Below, piece by piece: positions 1 to 8,301 of a stretch of DNA of 64,000 nt. The stretch is from the NCBI RefSeq assembly GCF_902459615.1, contig NZ_CABPSA010000001.1, forward strand, positions 1,302,001 through 1,366,000, read 5' to 3'. The notes beneath the pieces are model-generated. The model was not told the DNA's origin and did not search any database. It saw only the letters and a list, made by a program, of their open reading frames with translations. A program made the translations under genes and the position numbers. The first letter of the stretch is position 1; every line of letters starts with the position of its first letter. The stretch is from Pandoraea commovens (GTDB lineage Bacteria > Pseudomonadota > Gammaproteobacteria > Burkholderiales > Burkholderiaceae).

Positions 1-794
1 TAGCCGCGTGCGCCATCGAGGCCCATCAGCGACACGTAGGTCGGCTTGTCGTTGGCGGCGTCCTTGCCTGCGGTCTTGCCCAGCGTGGCCGAGTCGGCCG
101 TCGTGTCGAGAATGTCGTCCACCACCTGGAAAGCCAGTCCGACGGCTGCCGCGTAGGCGTCGAGCGCGACCGTTTCGTCGTCCGACAGCGCGCGGCCACA
201 GATAGCGCCCATACGCAGCGAAGCACGCAGCAATGCGCCCGTCTTCAGGCGATGCATGTTTTGCAGTTGCGACTGCGTGAGCTTGATGCCCACGCTTTCC
301 AGATCGATGGCCTGACCGCCTGCCATGCCGAGCGCACCCGAAGCCAGCGCCAGTTCGCGCACCAGCGCAAGCGACTGCGCTGCGCTCAGATCGCCCGTTG
401 CCTCGCCCAACAGCGCGAAGGCCTGCGTCTGCAGACCGTCGCCGGCGAGCAGACCAGTCGCTTCGTCGTACTGCACGTGCACCGTCGGCTTGCCACGGCG
501 CAGGTCGTCATCGTCCATGCACGGCAGATCGTCGTGCACCAGCGAATACGCATGAATCATTTCGACGGCGCATGCCGCGCGATCGAGCGCCGTCTCGCTG
601 GCCTGCGTCACTTCGCCCGCAGCGAAGCACAGCAGCGGGCGCACCCGCTTGCCGCCACCGAGCACGGCGTAACGCATCGACTCGTTGAGTCGCGCCGAGC
701 CGCCATCGGTCGCCTTGGGCAGCGCAGCGTCGAGCGCCTGTTCCACACGGGCCTGTACTGCCTGCATCCAGGCCTTGATATTCTGATCCGCCAT
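1..794 (-). CDS. ispA: Farnesyl diphosphate synthase, C-terminus cut by window edge
   Basis: Cytosolic prenyltransferase that condenses IPP with DMAPP and GPP to make FPP for quinones and undecaprenyl phosphate. Translation from the ATG at 794 gives MADQNIKAWMQAVQ, then the GGGKRVRPLLC region, the first aspartate-rich motif (HDDLPCMDDDDLRRGKPT, about residues 85-102) and the second motif QVVDDILD near residue 230, as in the polyprenyl synthetase family. The last 30 or so residues lie beyond base 1. It sits downstream of xseB on the same strand, the usual xseB-ispA(-dxs) order in Burkholderiaceae. Family call is firm; the chain-length specificity (C15) is inferred from context. Confidence 0.95.
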   Translation of the reverse strand, partial: MADQNIKAWMQAVQARVEQALDAALPKATDGGSARLNESMRYAVLGGGKRVRPLLCFAAGEVTQASETALDRAACAVEMIHAYSLVHDDLPCMDDDDLRRGKPTVHVQYDEATGLLAGDGLQTQAFALLGEATGDLSAAQSLALVRELALASGALGMAGGQAIDLESVGIKLTQSQLQNMHRLKTGALLRASLRMGAICGRALSDDETVALDAYAAAVGLAFQVVDDILDTTADSATLGKTAGKDAANDKPTYVSLMGLDGARG

Positions 795-916
795 CGTCTT
801 CGTCCTACACGTGCCCGTCGGGCCGTGCTTGTTATTGAAGCGCCCCGGTGTCTTGCTGGGGGACGCCTTGGGTCGTGGGTCGTCTTGCCGTAATTCGGGT
901 TGGCTGCTCAGGCGAC

Positions 917-1189
917 TTAGAACTCGTCGCGCGAAGACGCTTCGAGCGGCTTGAGCGTCTCGCCTTCGAGCACCTTCACCTGCTGCTCGACCTTCTCGAG
1001 CAGACCCTGGCAGTACTTCACCAGGACGGCGCCGCGCCGATACGCGCCCAACGATTCTTCCAGTCCCAGCTCACCGCCCTCCATGCGTCCGACGAGCTGT
1101 TCGAGCTCAGCCAGCGCAGCCTCATAGGTCTCGGGCAGGTCTTGCGGCACCTCGGGCGCCGCGTCTTGCGACTTTGCAGTCTTAGCCAT
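917..1189 (-). CDS. xseB: Exodeoxyribonuclease VII small subunit
   Basis: Small subunit of the XseA/XseB nuclease that degrades single-stranded DNA to oligonucleotides. The 90-residue protein has the family core ETYEAALAELEQLV followed by EGGELGLEESLGAYRRG and a coiled-coil-forming C-terminal helix (CQGLLEKVEQQVKVLEG). It is longer than E. coli XseB by a short N-terminal tail (MAKTAKSQDAAPEVPQ). It precedes ispA by 122 bp on the same strand, so the two are probably cotranscribed. Confidence 0.95.
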   Translation of the reverse strand: MAKTAKSQDAAPEVPQDLPETYEAALAELEQLVGRMEGGELGLEESLGAYRRGAVLVKYCQGLLEKVEQQVKVLEGETLKPLEASSRDEF

Positions 1190-1341
1190 AAACGCAAAAT
1201 TCGGGTCGAATGTTCCATTTTACGGCAAAAGCGCATTAGCTCGCAGAGCGTAAATTGCCTGAAATCGGGTCCGGATGACTTTTTTCGGACATTATTTAAC
1301 GTAAATCATGGACTTAGCAGCCCTCGGATGCTTAGACCGGG

Positions 1342-1347
1342 TATAAT
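1342..1347 (+). promoter_or_regulatory. -10 box upstream of the Rieske oxygenase gene
   Basis: A perfect TATAAT lies 70 bp before the ATG at 1418, in the 228-bp divergent gap between xseB and the Rieske gene. I see no convincing -35 hexamer at 17 bp. An SD-like GGGAG at 1408-1412 decides for the ATG at 1418 over the GTG at 1412. Confidence 0.45.
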
Positions 1348-1417
1348 CGTCGGTTCCCCTAAATCGATTTTTCGATGGTTGGGTTGTTCACTGCTTTCAA
1401 GCTAGACGGGAGTGGGA

Positions 1418-2533
1418 ATGTCCAATCTAAGCAGCGCTTTGCAACTGAAGCCAGCCTCAAGCCAACTACCGGTCTACACGTATTTCGACGAGGCGCTCCT
1501 CGCCCGCGAGCGTGAAGTCCTGTTTAAGCACGGCCCCCGTTACGTGGGCCACGAATTGATGGTCCCGGAAGTCGGCGATTATTTTGCCCTTCCGGCAGAG
1601 CAGGAGGGGCGCATGCTGGTCCGCAACGGTACGGGCGAGCATAACGGCGTCGAACTGCTCTCGAACGTCTGCCGTCATCGTCAGGCGGTCATGCTCAATG
1701 GGCGTGGAAACACGCCCAATATCGTTTGCCCGCTTCACCGTTGGACTTACGACACAAAGGGCGAACTGCTCGGCGCGCCGCATTTCCCGGAGAAGCCCTG
1801 CCTGAACCTCGGCAAGTTCCCGCTGCAACGCTGGAACGGGCTGCTGTTCGAAGCAGAAGGCCGCGATGTGCAGGCCGATCTCGCACGACTGGGCGTGAAG
1901 CACCATCTCGACTTCTCGAACTTCATGTTCGATCACGTCGAAGTGCACGAATGTAACTACAACTGGAAGACGTTCATCGAGGTTTATCTCGAGGACTATC
2001 ACGTCGTGCCGTTCCATCCCGGTCTGGGCAGCTTCGTTTCGTGCGAAGACCTGAGCTGGGAGTTCGGCGACTGGTACAGCGTCCAGACGGTTGGCGTGCA
2101 TGAAGGTCTCGCCAAACCCGGCAGCCCCATCTACCGCCAGTGGCACGACGTGCTGCTGCGCTACCGGGAAGGCGTGCCGCCGGACTTCGGTGCGATCTGG
2201 ATGGTGTACTACCCGCATCTCATGATCGAGTGGTATCCGCACGTGCTCGTGGTGTCGTGGCTGATCCCGAACGGACCACAGAAGACGACGAATATCGTCG
2301 AATTCTATTACCCCGAGGAAATCGCGCTCTTCGAACGCGAATTCATCGAAGCCGAGCGTGCCGCCTACATGGAAACGGCGCGCGAAGACGACGAAATTGC
2401 CGAACGCATGGACGCCGGGCGCCGCGCCCTGTTCCAGCGTGGCGTCTCGGAAGTGGGCCCATATCAGAGCCCGATGGAAGACGGCATGCAACACTTCCAC
2501 GAGTTCCTGCGTCGCCAGATGGGGGATTTCTAA
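1418..2533 (+). CDS. Rieske non-heme iron oxygenase, alpha-subunit type
   Basis: Aromatic-ring-hydroxylating dioxygenase alpha-subunit-like protein of 371 residues. The N-terminal Rieske domain has C85-x-H87 and C104-x2-H107 (NVCRHRQ and VCPLHRW) for the [2Fe-2S] cluster. The C-terminal catalytic domain has the iron-site segment NWKTFIEVYLEDYHVVPFH with D193, H195 and H200. The gene stands alone, with no beta subunit, ferredoxin or reductase nearby, and ends in a hairpin terminator. Related stand-alone proteins are common beside ispA/xseB in Burkholderia and usually lack a known substrate. Oxygenase chemistry follows from the motifs; the substrate cannot be told. Confidence 0.85.
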   Translation: MSNLSSALQLKPASSQLPVYTYFDEALLAREREVLFKHGPRYVGHELMVPEVGDYFALPAEQEGRMLVRNGTGEHNGVELLSNVCRHRQAVMLNGRGNTPNIVCPLHRWTYDTKGELLGAPHFPEKPCLNLGKFPLQRWNGLLFEAEGRDVQADLARLGVKHHLDFSNFMFDHVEVHECNYNWKTFIEVYLEDYHVVPFHPGLGSFVSCEDLSWEFGDWYSVQTVGVHEGLAKPGSPIYRQWHDVLLRYREGVPPDFGAIWMVYYPHLMIEWYPHVLVVSWLIPNGPQKTTNIVEFYYPEEIALFEREFIEAERAAYMETAREDDEIAERMDAGRRALFQRGVSEVGPYQSPMEDGMQHFHEFLRRQMGDF

Positions 2534-2663
2534 GCCTCAGCGGCTCAGGAAGTCTCATTGCATGAGAACGCAAAACCATCTGACGGAAGTCCTGTCGGAT
2601 TGGCCTCGCGGACGCCCTGTGGTGCCGGCGAGACTGAATTAAATATTTGCCGAAAAAACGCTG

Positions 2664-2694
2664 AACGGCGGGCCATGTGCCCGCCGTTTTCGTT
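2664..2694 (+). terminator. Rho-independent terminator after the Rieske gene
   Basis: Perfect 10-bp stem AACGGCGGGC / GCCCGCCGTT with a 5-nt loop, followed by TTCGTT. It lies in the 280-bp gap before the DMT transporter; nothing else is evident in that gap. Confidence 0.8.
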
Positions 2695-2813
2695 AGAATC
2701 GACGCCATGCTTCCAATATGACCGTGCACTGATCGTTTGTGCTGCACGAGTCGCCCGCGTTCAGCACAAAACGCGCTCGTTCGTCTCCTCGCCGTCATCG
2801 GCCACAATTCGCC

Positions 2814-3668
2814 ATGCAATCGCTCTGGATGTTGGTCTCCGCCTTCATGTTCACGTTGATGGGGCTCTTCATCAAACTGGCGGCAAACGAATACAACACC
2901 GGCGAAATCGTTCTCTACCGCAGCCTTATCGGCGTGATCGTCCTTCTGGGGATGGCGCGTTTGCGCGGCCAGTCCATTCGTACGCGCCATCTGGGGTCGC
3001 ACATCAAACGCAGCACGGCCGGCGTCATTTCCCTCGGTCTATGGTTCTTTTCGCTCACACAATTGCCGCTCTCCACGGCAATGACGCTCAACTACATGTC
3101 GCCGATCTGGATTTCATTGATCGTGATGGGGACGGCGGCAATGCGCGGCAGCCTGCGCACCGATTTCAGGCTGGTGGCGGCGATCTTCGCCGGTTTCGTC
3201 GGCGTGGCGCTCCTGCTGCAGCCGACCATCGACAGCCAGGCGTGGGTTGCCGGTGTCGCAGGCGTCGTCTCGGGCGTGTTCTCGGCCGTCGCATACATGC
3301 AGGTCAAGGAGCTAGGCGCAGCGGGCGAACCCGACTGGCGCATCGTCTTCTATTTCTCGGCGGGCGGGGTGCTGCTCGGTCTGGCCTGGGTCGCCATCGA
3401 AGGCTTGCACCCGATGACCTGGCGCGGCGCCGGCCTGATGCTGGGCGTCGGGATCGCTGCACTGATTGCGCAGACGGCGCTCACCCGGGCGTTCAGTCTT
3501 GGCAACACGCTCGTCACTGCGAATCTCCAATATTCCGGCGTAATCTTCGCTACACTGATCAGCATGCTTGTCTGGGGCGACTGGCCTGCACTGGCCGGCT
3601 GGATCGGCATGCTGCTCATCGTAGCGAGCGGCATGACCGCGCTGCGCCGGCCTTCCCCCTCCGCCTGA
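2814..3668 (+). CDS. EamA/DMT-family transporter
   Basis: Inner-membrane protein of 284 residues with about ten hydrophobic segments in two EamA repeats, the size and layout of the drug/metabolite transporter superfamily (RhaT/YdcZ-like exporters). The first helix starts at the N-terminus (MQSLWMLVSAFMFTLMGLFIK). I chose the ATG at 2814 because upstream sequence in frame is Arg-rich and non-membrane. It is 42 bp ahead of the sulfurtransferase gene and may be cotranscribed with it. Substrate unknown. Confidence 0.85.
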   Translation: MQSLWMLVSAFMFTLMGLFIKLAANEYNTGEIVLYRSLIGVIVLLGMARLRGQSIRTRHLGSHIKRSTAGVISLGLWFFSLTQLPLSTAMTLNYMSPIWISLIVMGTAAMRGSLRTDFRLVAAIFAGFVGVALLLQPTIDSQAWVAGVAGVVSGVFSAVAYMQVKELGAAGEPDWRIVFYFSAGGVLLGLAWVAIEGLHPMTWRGAGLMLGVGIAALIAQTALTRAFSLGNTLVTANLQYSGVIFATLISMLVWGDWPALAGWIGMLLIVASGMTALRRPSPSA

Positions 3669-3710
3669 TCGCCGCCGAACGAATCCCCCACGCCCGTCTG
3701 CGGAGACGCC

Positions 3711-4595
3711 ATGATTCATACGCATTTCACCACGCTCATCAGTCCGCAAAATCTCGATGCGCTGATGCAAACCGCCGCCGGTGGCGGCGCCCCGGTGGTC
3801 ATCTTCGATTGCCGTTTCGATCTTGCCAATCCCAAGGCCGGCGAGGAAGCCTACGTTCAGGGCCATATCTTCGGCGCGTTCTATGCGCATCTCGAACGCG
3901 ATCTCTCGGGCAAGACGAACGGAAAGAACGGACGTCACCCGTTGCCCGATCGCGATGCCCTCGTCCGACATCTCGCCGCATGCGGCCTGTCGAAGGGCCA
4001 GCAGGTTGTTGCGTATGACGCTCAGGGCGGCATGTACGCCGCGCGCCTGTGGTGGCTGCTGCGCTGGCTCGGACACGAGTCGGTCGCGGTACTCGACGGC
4101 GGCCTGCAAGCCTGGGAAGCCGCCGGATTCAAGCTCGACGCCGCACCGCCCGAAGCGCCGCCTCCCGGCGATTTCGCGCCGGGCGAACCGCTGGCGACGA
4201 CGGCAGACGCCGCCGCCATCGAGCGCAACCTCACGTCGCACGAGCGTCTTGTTATCGACGCCCGCGCACCGGACCGCTATCGCGGCGAAAACGAAACCCT
4301 CGACCCGATTGGCGGCCATATTCCAGGCGCAAAGAATCGCTTCTTCAAAGACAACCTCGGCGCGGACGGTCGATTCAAACCTGCAGCCACACTGCGCGAG
4401 GAGTTCACACAAGTGATCGGCCACGACCGCCTGCCGGAACGCGTCATCTCGCAATGCGGCTCGGGCGTGACCGCGTGCCACAATCTGCTGGCAATGGAAG
4501 TGGCGGGTCTGCACGGGGCGAGCCTCTACCCCGGCTCGTGGAGCGAGTGGTGCGCGGACAAGCGTCGTCCGGTTTCGACGGGTGCACAACCCTGA
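3711..4595 (+). CDS. sseA: 3-mercaptopyruvate sulfurtransferase / rhodanese
   Basis: Two-domain rhodanese-fold protein of 294 residues that moves sulfur from 3-mercaptopyruvate or thiosulfate to an acceptor. The first domain is inactive in pattern (DCRFDLANPKAGEEAY), and the second carries the active loop CGSGVTAC near residue 257. A CGSGVT loop is typical of mercaptopyruvate sulfurtransferases, whereas thiosulfate rhodaneses often have CRxGx[RT]. The conserved GHIPGAKNRF segment lies in the second domain. It ends just before a strong terminator. Confidence 0.88.
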   Translation: MIHTHFTTLISPQNLDALMQTAAGGGAPVVIFDCRFDLANPKAGEEAYVQGHIFGAFYAHLERDLSGKTNGKNGRHPLPDRDALVRHLAACGLSKGQQVVAYDAQGGMYAARLWWLLRWLGHESVAVLDGGLQAWEAAGFKLDAAPPEAPPPGDFAPGEPLATTADAAAIERNLTSHERLVIDARAPDRYRGENETLDPIGGHIPGAKNRFFKDNLGADGRFKPAATLREEFTQVIGHDRLPERVISQCGSGVTACHNLLAMEVAGLHGASLYPGSWSEWCADKRRPVSTGAQP

Positions 4596-4616
4596 TTTCA
4601 GTCGGCCAGTAATGCA

Positions 4617-4647
4617 AAGGGCACCCCGAATGAGGTGCCCTTTTTTG
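4617..4647 (+). terminator. Rho-independent terminator after sseA
   Basis: AAGGGCACC / GGTGCCCTT stem with an 8-nt loop, then TTTTTTG. On the other strand the AAAGGGCACC side gives a short T-rich tail, so it may also serve the convergent ZIP gene. Confidence 0.85.
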
Positions 4648-4673
4648 TGCCGTTCGATGTCGCTCGTTACTCG

Positions 4674-5600
4674 TTACTCGCCACTCGACTTAACGACGCT
4701 TGCCGACATCGCCAGCGCACTTCCGCCTTCGTCATGGCCGTGCCCGTGGTCATGATCGTGGTCATGCCCATTGAGCCACACGACCAACGCCAGCCCAACA
4801 CCGATCAACAGGATCTGCGGCAGGGCGTCGCGCGGCGACGTGCGTCGTTGCATCTGCGGCATGAGATCCGACACGGCAATGTAGATGAAGCTGCTCGCTG
4901 CGAGCGCCAGCAGGTACGGGATCAGGCTTTGCAGACGATCCAGCATGAAGTAACCGAGCACGCCACCCAGCAAGGCCGTCAGACTGGACGCCAACGTGAG
5001 CACCAGCGCCTTGCGGCGCTTGAAACCCGCGTTCAGCAACACCATGAAGTCGCCCAGCTTGTGCGCGACTTCGTGCACCGTGATCGACACCGTGGCCGCC
5101 ACACCCAGACGCGGATCGGTCAGAAAAGCGGCCGCAATCACCACGCCGTCGGCGAAATTGTGGATCGCGCTGCCCACCAGAATCATCCAGCCGCCCTTGC
5201 CCGCTTCGTGCGCGTCATGGCCATGCTCGTGATGATGTCCGTCCCCTTCGTGGTGGTGGCTATGGCGCAGCAACGCCAGCTTTTCCAGCAGAAAGAACCC
5301 CAACAGCCCGCCCAGCAACCAGCGCGTGATGACGTGGGCGTCAACGTGCGACTCCAGACTTTCCGGCAGTAAATGCAACAACGCCGTGCCGAGCAGCACG
5401 CCTGCCGAGAAGCTCACCATCTTGTCGATGAGCTTCGAGAGCAGCCCCAGCGACAGTGACGCCGCCCCGAAAAGGCTCAGCACGCCGGAAGCCAGCGTGG
5501 CGATAACGATGAAAACAAGGATGGCGTCGATGGTGATTCTCCCGCGGGCAAGCCGGCGATTTAACCAGCTTTTACCGTTACAGGCAAACCGTTGGTACAT
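4674..5600 (-). CDS. ZIP-family divalent metal transporter
   Basis: Inner-membrane Zn/Fe-type permease of up to 308 residues. It has the ZIP helix-IV/V signatures HNFADGVVIAAAF and ITVHEVAHKLGDF, which hold the metal-binding His, Asn, Asp and Glu residues, and a cytoplasmic His-rich loop (HSHHHEGDGHHHEHGHDAHE) plus a second His/Asp-rich stretch near the C-terminus (HDHDHDHGHGH). Start is uncertain: the ATG at 5600 has no Shine-Dalgarno and adds a basic, non-membrane stretch. A GGGAG lies just before an in-frame ATC at 5537, exactly where the membrane domain begins. No ATG, GTG or TTG lies between. Confidence 0.85.
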   Translation of the reverse strand: MYQRFACNGKSWLNRRLARGRITIDAILVFIVIATLASGVLSLFGAASLSLGLLSKLIDKMVSFSAGVLLGTALLHLLPESLESHVDAHVITRWLLGGLLGFFLLEKLALLRHSHHHEGDGHHHEHGHDAHEAGKGGWMILVGSAIHNFADGVVIAAAFLTDPRLGVAATVSITVHEVAHKLGDFMVLLNAGFKRRKALVLTLASSLTALLGGVLGYFMLDRLQSLIPYLLALAASSFIYIAVSDLMPQMQRRTSPRDALPQILLIGVGLALVVWLNGHDHDHDHGHGHDEGGSALAMSASVVKSSGE

Positions 5601-5686
5601 CGAGGCGTGCAGCGCCTACGCAGGCGATCGGGCAAGGGCCACGCGCCGTCAGCATGCCGACGGCTCTCCCCCTCACCTCCCTGCCA

Positions 5687-6562
5687 TCAAGCGACGCCGT
5701 GCTTCCGAAGCCAGTCCTGCGCCAGCTTCCAGCCCTCTTTCGCATCGGCCTCGACATAGCTCGAACGATAATCCGCGAAGAACGCGTGGCCCGAGTTCGG
5801 GAACACCTTCAGTTCCGAGCGCTTCGACGCAGCATCGCCCTTGGCCAGCGCCTCGCGCGCCTGTTCGACGCTCGCGACCGGAATTCCCGTGTCCTTGCCG
5901 CCGTACAACCCCAGCAACGGGCCGTGCAGCTTGCCAGCGATGTCGATCGGGTTCTGCGGGAAGTTCTCGCTCTTGTCGCCGACGATGCGTCCGTACCACG
6001 CCACCGCCGCCTTCACGTTCGGGTTATGCGCGTCGTACAGCCACGCGACACGTCCGCCCCAGCAGAAGCCGGTAATGCCCAGACGCTTTTCGTCGCCGCC
6101 GTTGGCCACCGCCCACTTCACGGTCTCGTCGATGTCGCTCATGACTTGCTTGTCCGGCGTTTTCGCTACGATTTGCGATTGAATCTCTGCAATCGTGCCC
6201 AACGATTGCGGGTCGCCCGCACGCACGAACAACTCAGGCGCAACTGCCAGATAGCCGAGCTTCGCGAAGCGACGGCAGATGTCGGCGATGTGCTGGTGCA
6301 CGCCGAAAATCTCCGAGACGACGACGATCGTCGGCAGATGTGTCTTACCCGCAGGCTTTGCGTAGTACACCGGCATCTTGATACCGGACACCTCGAGCAT
6401 GTACTCGCCCGCGTCCAGTCCTTGCGTGTCGGTGGTGATCGTTTCGGCCGCCACCGGCAACACCGCCAGTGCAAACGCCGATCCGACGGCGGTCTTCAGA
6501 AAATCGCGCCGGTTACGCGGCGCCACTTCGGGTACGAGACTATCCAGATCCGCTTGCGACAT
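5687..6562 (-). CDS. Dienelactone hydrolase family protein, Tat-exported
   Basis: Alpha/beta hydrolase of 291 residues in the DLH family. The triad is visible: nucleophile C167 in GFCWGG, D224 in GGKDTGIP and H259 in NSGHAFF. The N-terminus has a twin-arginine signal (RNRRDFLK, then a hydrophobic run ending in VAAE), so the enzyme should be periplasmic. True clc-type dienelactone hydrolases are cytoplasmic and sit in chlorocatechol operons; neither holds here, so the substrate is open (an ester or lactone). Confidence 0.85.
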   Translation of the reverse strand: MSQADLDSLVPEVAPRNRRDFLKTAVGSAFALAVLPVAAETITTDTQGLDAGEYMLEVSGIKMPVYYAKPAGKTHLPTIVVVSEIFGVHQHIADICRRFAKLGYLAVAPELFVRAGDPQSLGTIAEIQSQIVAKTPDKQVMSDIDETVKWAVANGGDEKRLGITGFCWGGRVAWLYDAHNPNVKAAVAWYGRIVGDKSENFPQNPIDIAGKLHGPLLGLYGGKDTGIPVASVEQAREALAKGDAASKRSELKVFPNSGHAFFADYRSSYVEADAKEGWKLAQDWLRKHGVA

Positions 6563-6677
6563 GTCGCACTCCAGGAGAAAGCGTCAATAAGAAAATGGTC
6601 GGGAAGACCGCCGACCGAGAGTCGGACGTTCGGATATTACTAGAGGGGAAATTCGCGTGCACTCAGCACGAAGCATG

Positions 6678-6711
6678 AAAAAAAGCCGTGCAGGCAAAGT
6701 GCCTGCGCGGC
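6678..6711 (-). terminator. Rho-independent terminator after the NDH-2 gene
   Basis: Read on the minus strand, a 12-bp stem (one GU pair) around a 3-nt loop is followed by seven T residues (the A-run at 6678-6684). It lies 8 bp past the stop codon of the NADH dehydrogenase gene. Confidence 0.85.
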
Positions 6712-6718
6712 CGGGACG

Positions 6719-8089
6719 TCAGTGCAGCTTCACGCGCGGCACGGTCGAGCGCCGCAGACGGTTAGCCACCGTATCGAGCATCATTCGCCAGACGCCATGC
6801 AGCGCCGCCACGTGCATCCGATAGAGCGACGTGTACATCACGCGGGCGAACAGCCCTTCGATGAACATGCTGCCGCCGATCAGTCCGCCCATCAGGTTAC
6901 CCACGGCGCTGAACTTGCCCAGCGAGACCAGTGAGCCGAAGTCGCGGTACGTGAACGTCGGCAAGCTCTGTCCCTTGAGACGTGCCTCGACGGCCTTCAC
7001 AAGGAAACTCGCCTGCTGGTGCGCCGCCTGCGCGCGCGGCGGCACGAAGCCATGCTCCGGCCACTCGCAGCTCGCGCAATCGCCGAACGCGAAGATGTCC
7101 GGATCGGTCTTGCTTTGCAGCGTCGGCAGCACTTCGATCTGATTCAGACGATTGACGTCCAGCCCCAGTGTGCCAAGCACCGGCGGTGCAGTAATGCCCG
7201 CCGACCAGACCGTGATGTCTGCAGGCAGAATCTTGCCGCTGGTCAGGGTCACTTCGTTGGCACGCACTTCCGCCACCGAATCGCCACACAGAATGTCGAC
7301 GTCCAGCTTGGCGAGCAACCCGGCGACCGCGCCCGACACACGCTCCGGCAACGCTTTCAGAATGCGCGGGCTCGATTCGATGATGGTGATGCGCACGTCC
7401 TTGCGCGGGTCGAGCTTCAAACCGTAGGAGCGCAACACTTCAGCGGTATTGCGCAACTCGGCCGACAGTTCCACACCCGTCGCCCCCGCACCGACGATCA
7501 CGAGATTGACCTTGGGACGCTGAGCGCCCGGCGGCGACAGCAACGCGCCACCGCTCTGCACCTCAGTCGCAGCAGCCGGTGCCGACGCTTCGGCAGCACT
7601 CTGCGCACGCACGCAAGCCGCCATCAACCGGCGACGGAAACGTTCGGCCTGTTCGACCGTATCGAGGGCAATGGTGTGTTCCCTCGCGCCCGGAACACCG
7701 AAGAAATTGGTCGTGCTGCCGATGGCGAGCACGAGCGTGTCGTACGGCAACGTGCGCTCGGGCAGCAGATCGCCCTCGCCTTCGTCGTCCGCCGCCGGGA
7801 CGGCAGCCAGACGGATGGTCTTGGCGACACGATCCAGCCCGATCATCTCGCCCGTCGCGAACTCGAAGTGATGCCAGTTCGCCTGCGCCACGTAAGAGAG
7901 CTGATGCGTCGCCGTATCCATGACACCGGCCGCGACCTCATGCAGCAACGGCTTCCAGATGTGCGACAGGGAACGGTCGACCAGCGTTATTTGAACGTCC
8001 TTGCCACGCCCGTACTTGTCGCCCAACCGGGTGACGAGTTCGAGACCGCCGGCGCCTCCGCCGACCACAACGATACGATGCACACTCAC
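6719..8089 (-). CDS. ndh: Type II NADH dehydrogenase (NDH-2)
   Basis: Single-subunit, non-proton-pumping NADH:quinone oxidoreductase of 456 residues bound to the cytoplasmic membrane face. Two Rossmann dinucleotide motifs are present: VVVGGGAGGLEL at the N-terminus (FAD) and VIVGAGATGVEL in the middle (NADH). The FGDCASC segment with the pyrophosphate-binding Asp follows. The C-terminal part has the hydrophobic/amphipathic region typical of membrane attachment. GTG start at 8089 chosen for the GGGGAG placed 6 bases ahead of it. Confidence 0.88.
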   Translation of the reverse strand: MSVHRIVVVGGGAGGLELVTRLGDKYGRGKDVQITLVDRSLSHIWKPLLHEVAAGVMDTATHQLSYVAQANWHHFEFATGEMIGLDRVAKTIRLAAVPAADDEGEGDLLPERTLPYDTLVLAIGSTTNFFGVPGAREHTIALDTVEQAERFRRRLMAACVRAQSAAEASAPAAATEVQSGGALLSPPGAQRPKVNLVIVGAGATGVELSAELRNTAEVLRSYGLKLDPRKDVRITIIESSPRILKALPERVSGAVAGLLAKLDVDILCGDSVAEVRANEVTLTSGKILPADITVWSAGITAPPVLGTLGLDVNRLNQIEVLPTLQSKTDPDIFAFGDCASCEWPEHGFVPPRAQAAHQQASFLVKAVEARLKGQSLPTFTYRDFGSLVSLGKFSAVGNLMGGLIGGSMFIEGLFARVMYTSLYRMHVAALHGVWRMMLDTVANRLRRSTVPRVKLH

Positions 8090-8301
8090 GATAACTCCCC
8101 GTGCTTGGAAAACCGTCCGGCCGGTCAGCATTTGCCAGACCGGCGATAGCGATTACCATACCGCAGAGTGCGGACTTAGGGTATACCCGCCACCCTATTT
8201 CCGCTATTGCGTGACCTTGATCGTAGTGGCGGCCAAAGCGTGCTGCAACGTCGACCGCCTCACACACCGCCTCACACACTTTGGGCATTAGCCCAGCACA
8301 A

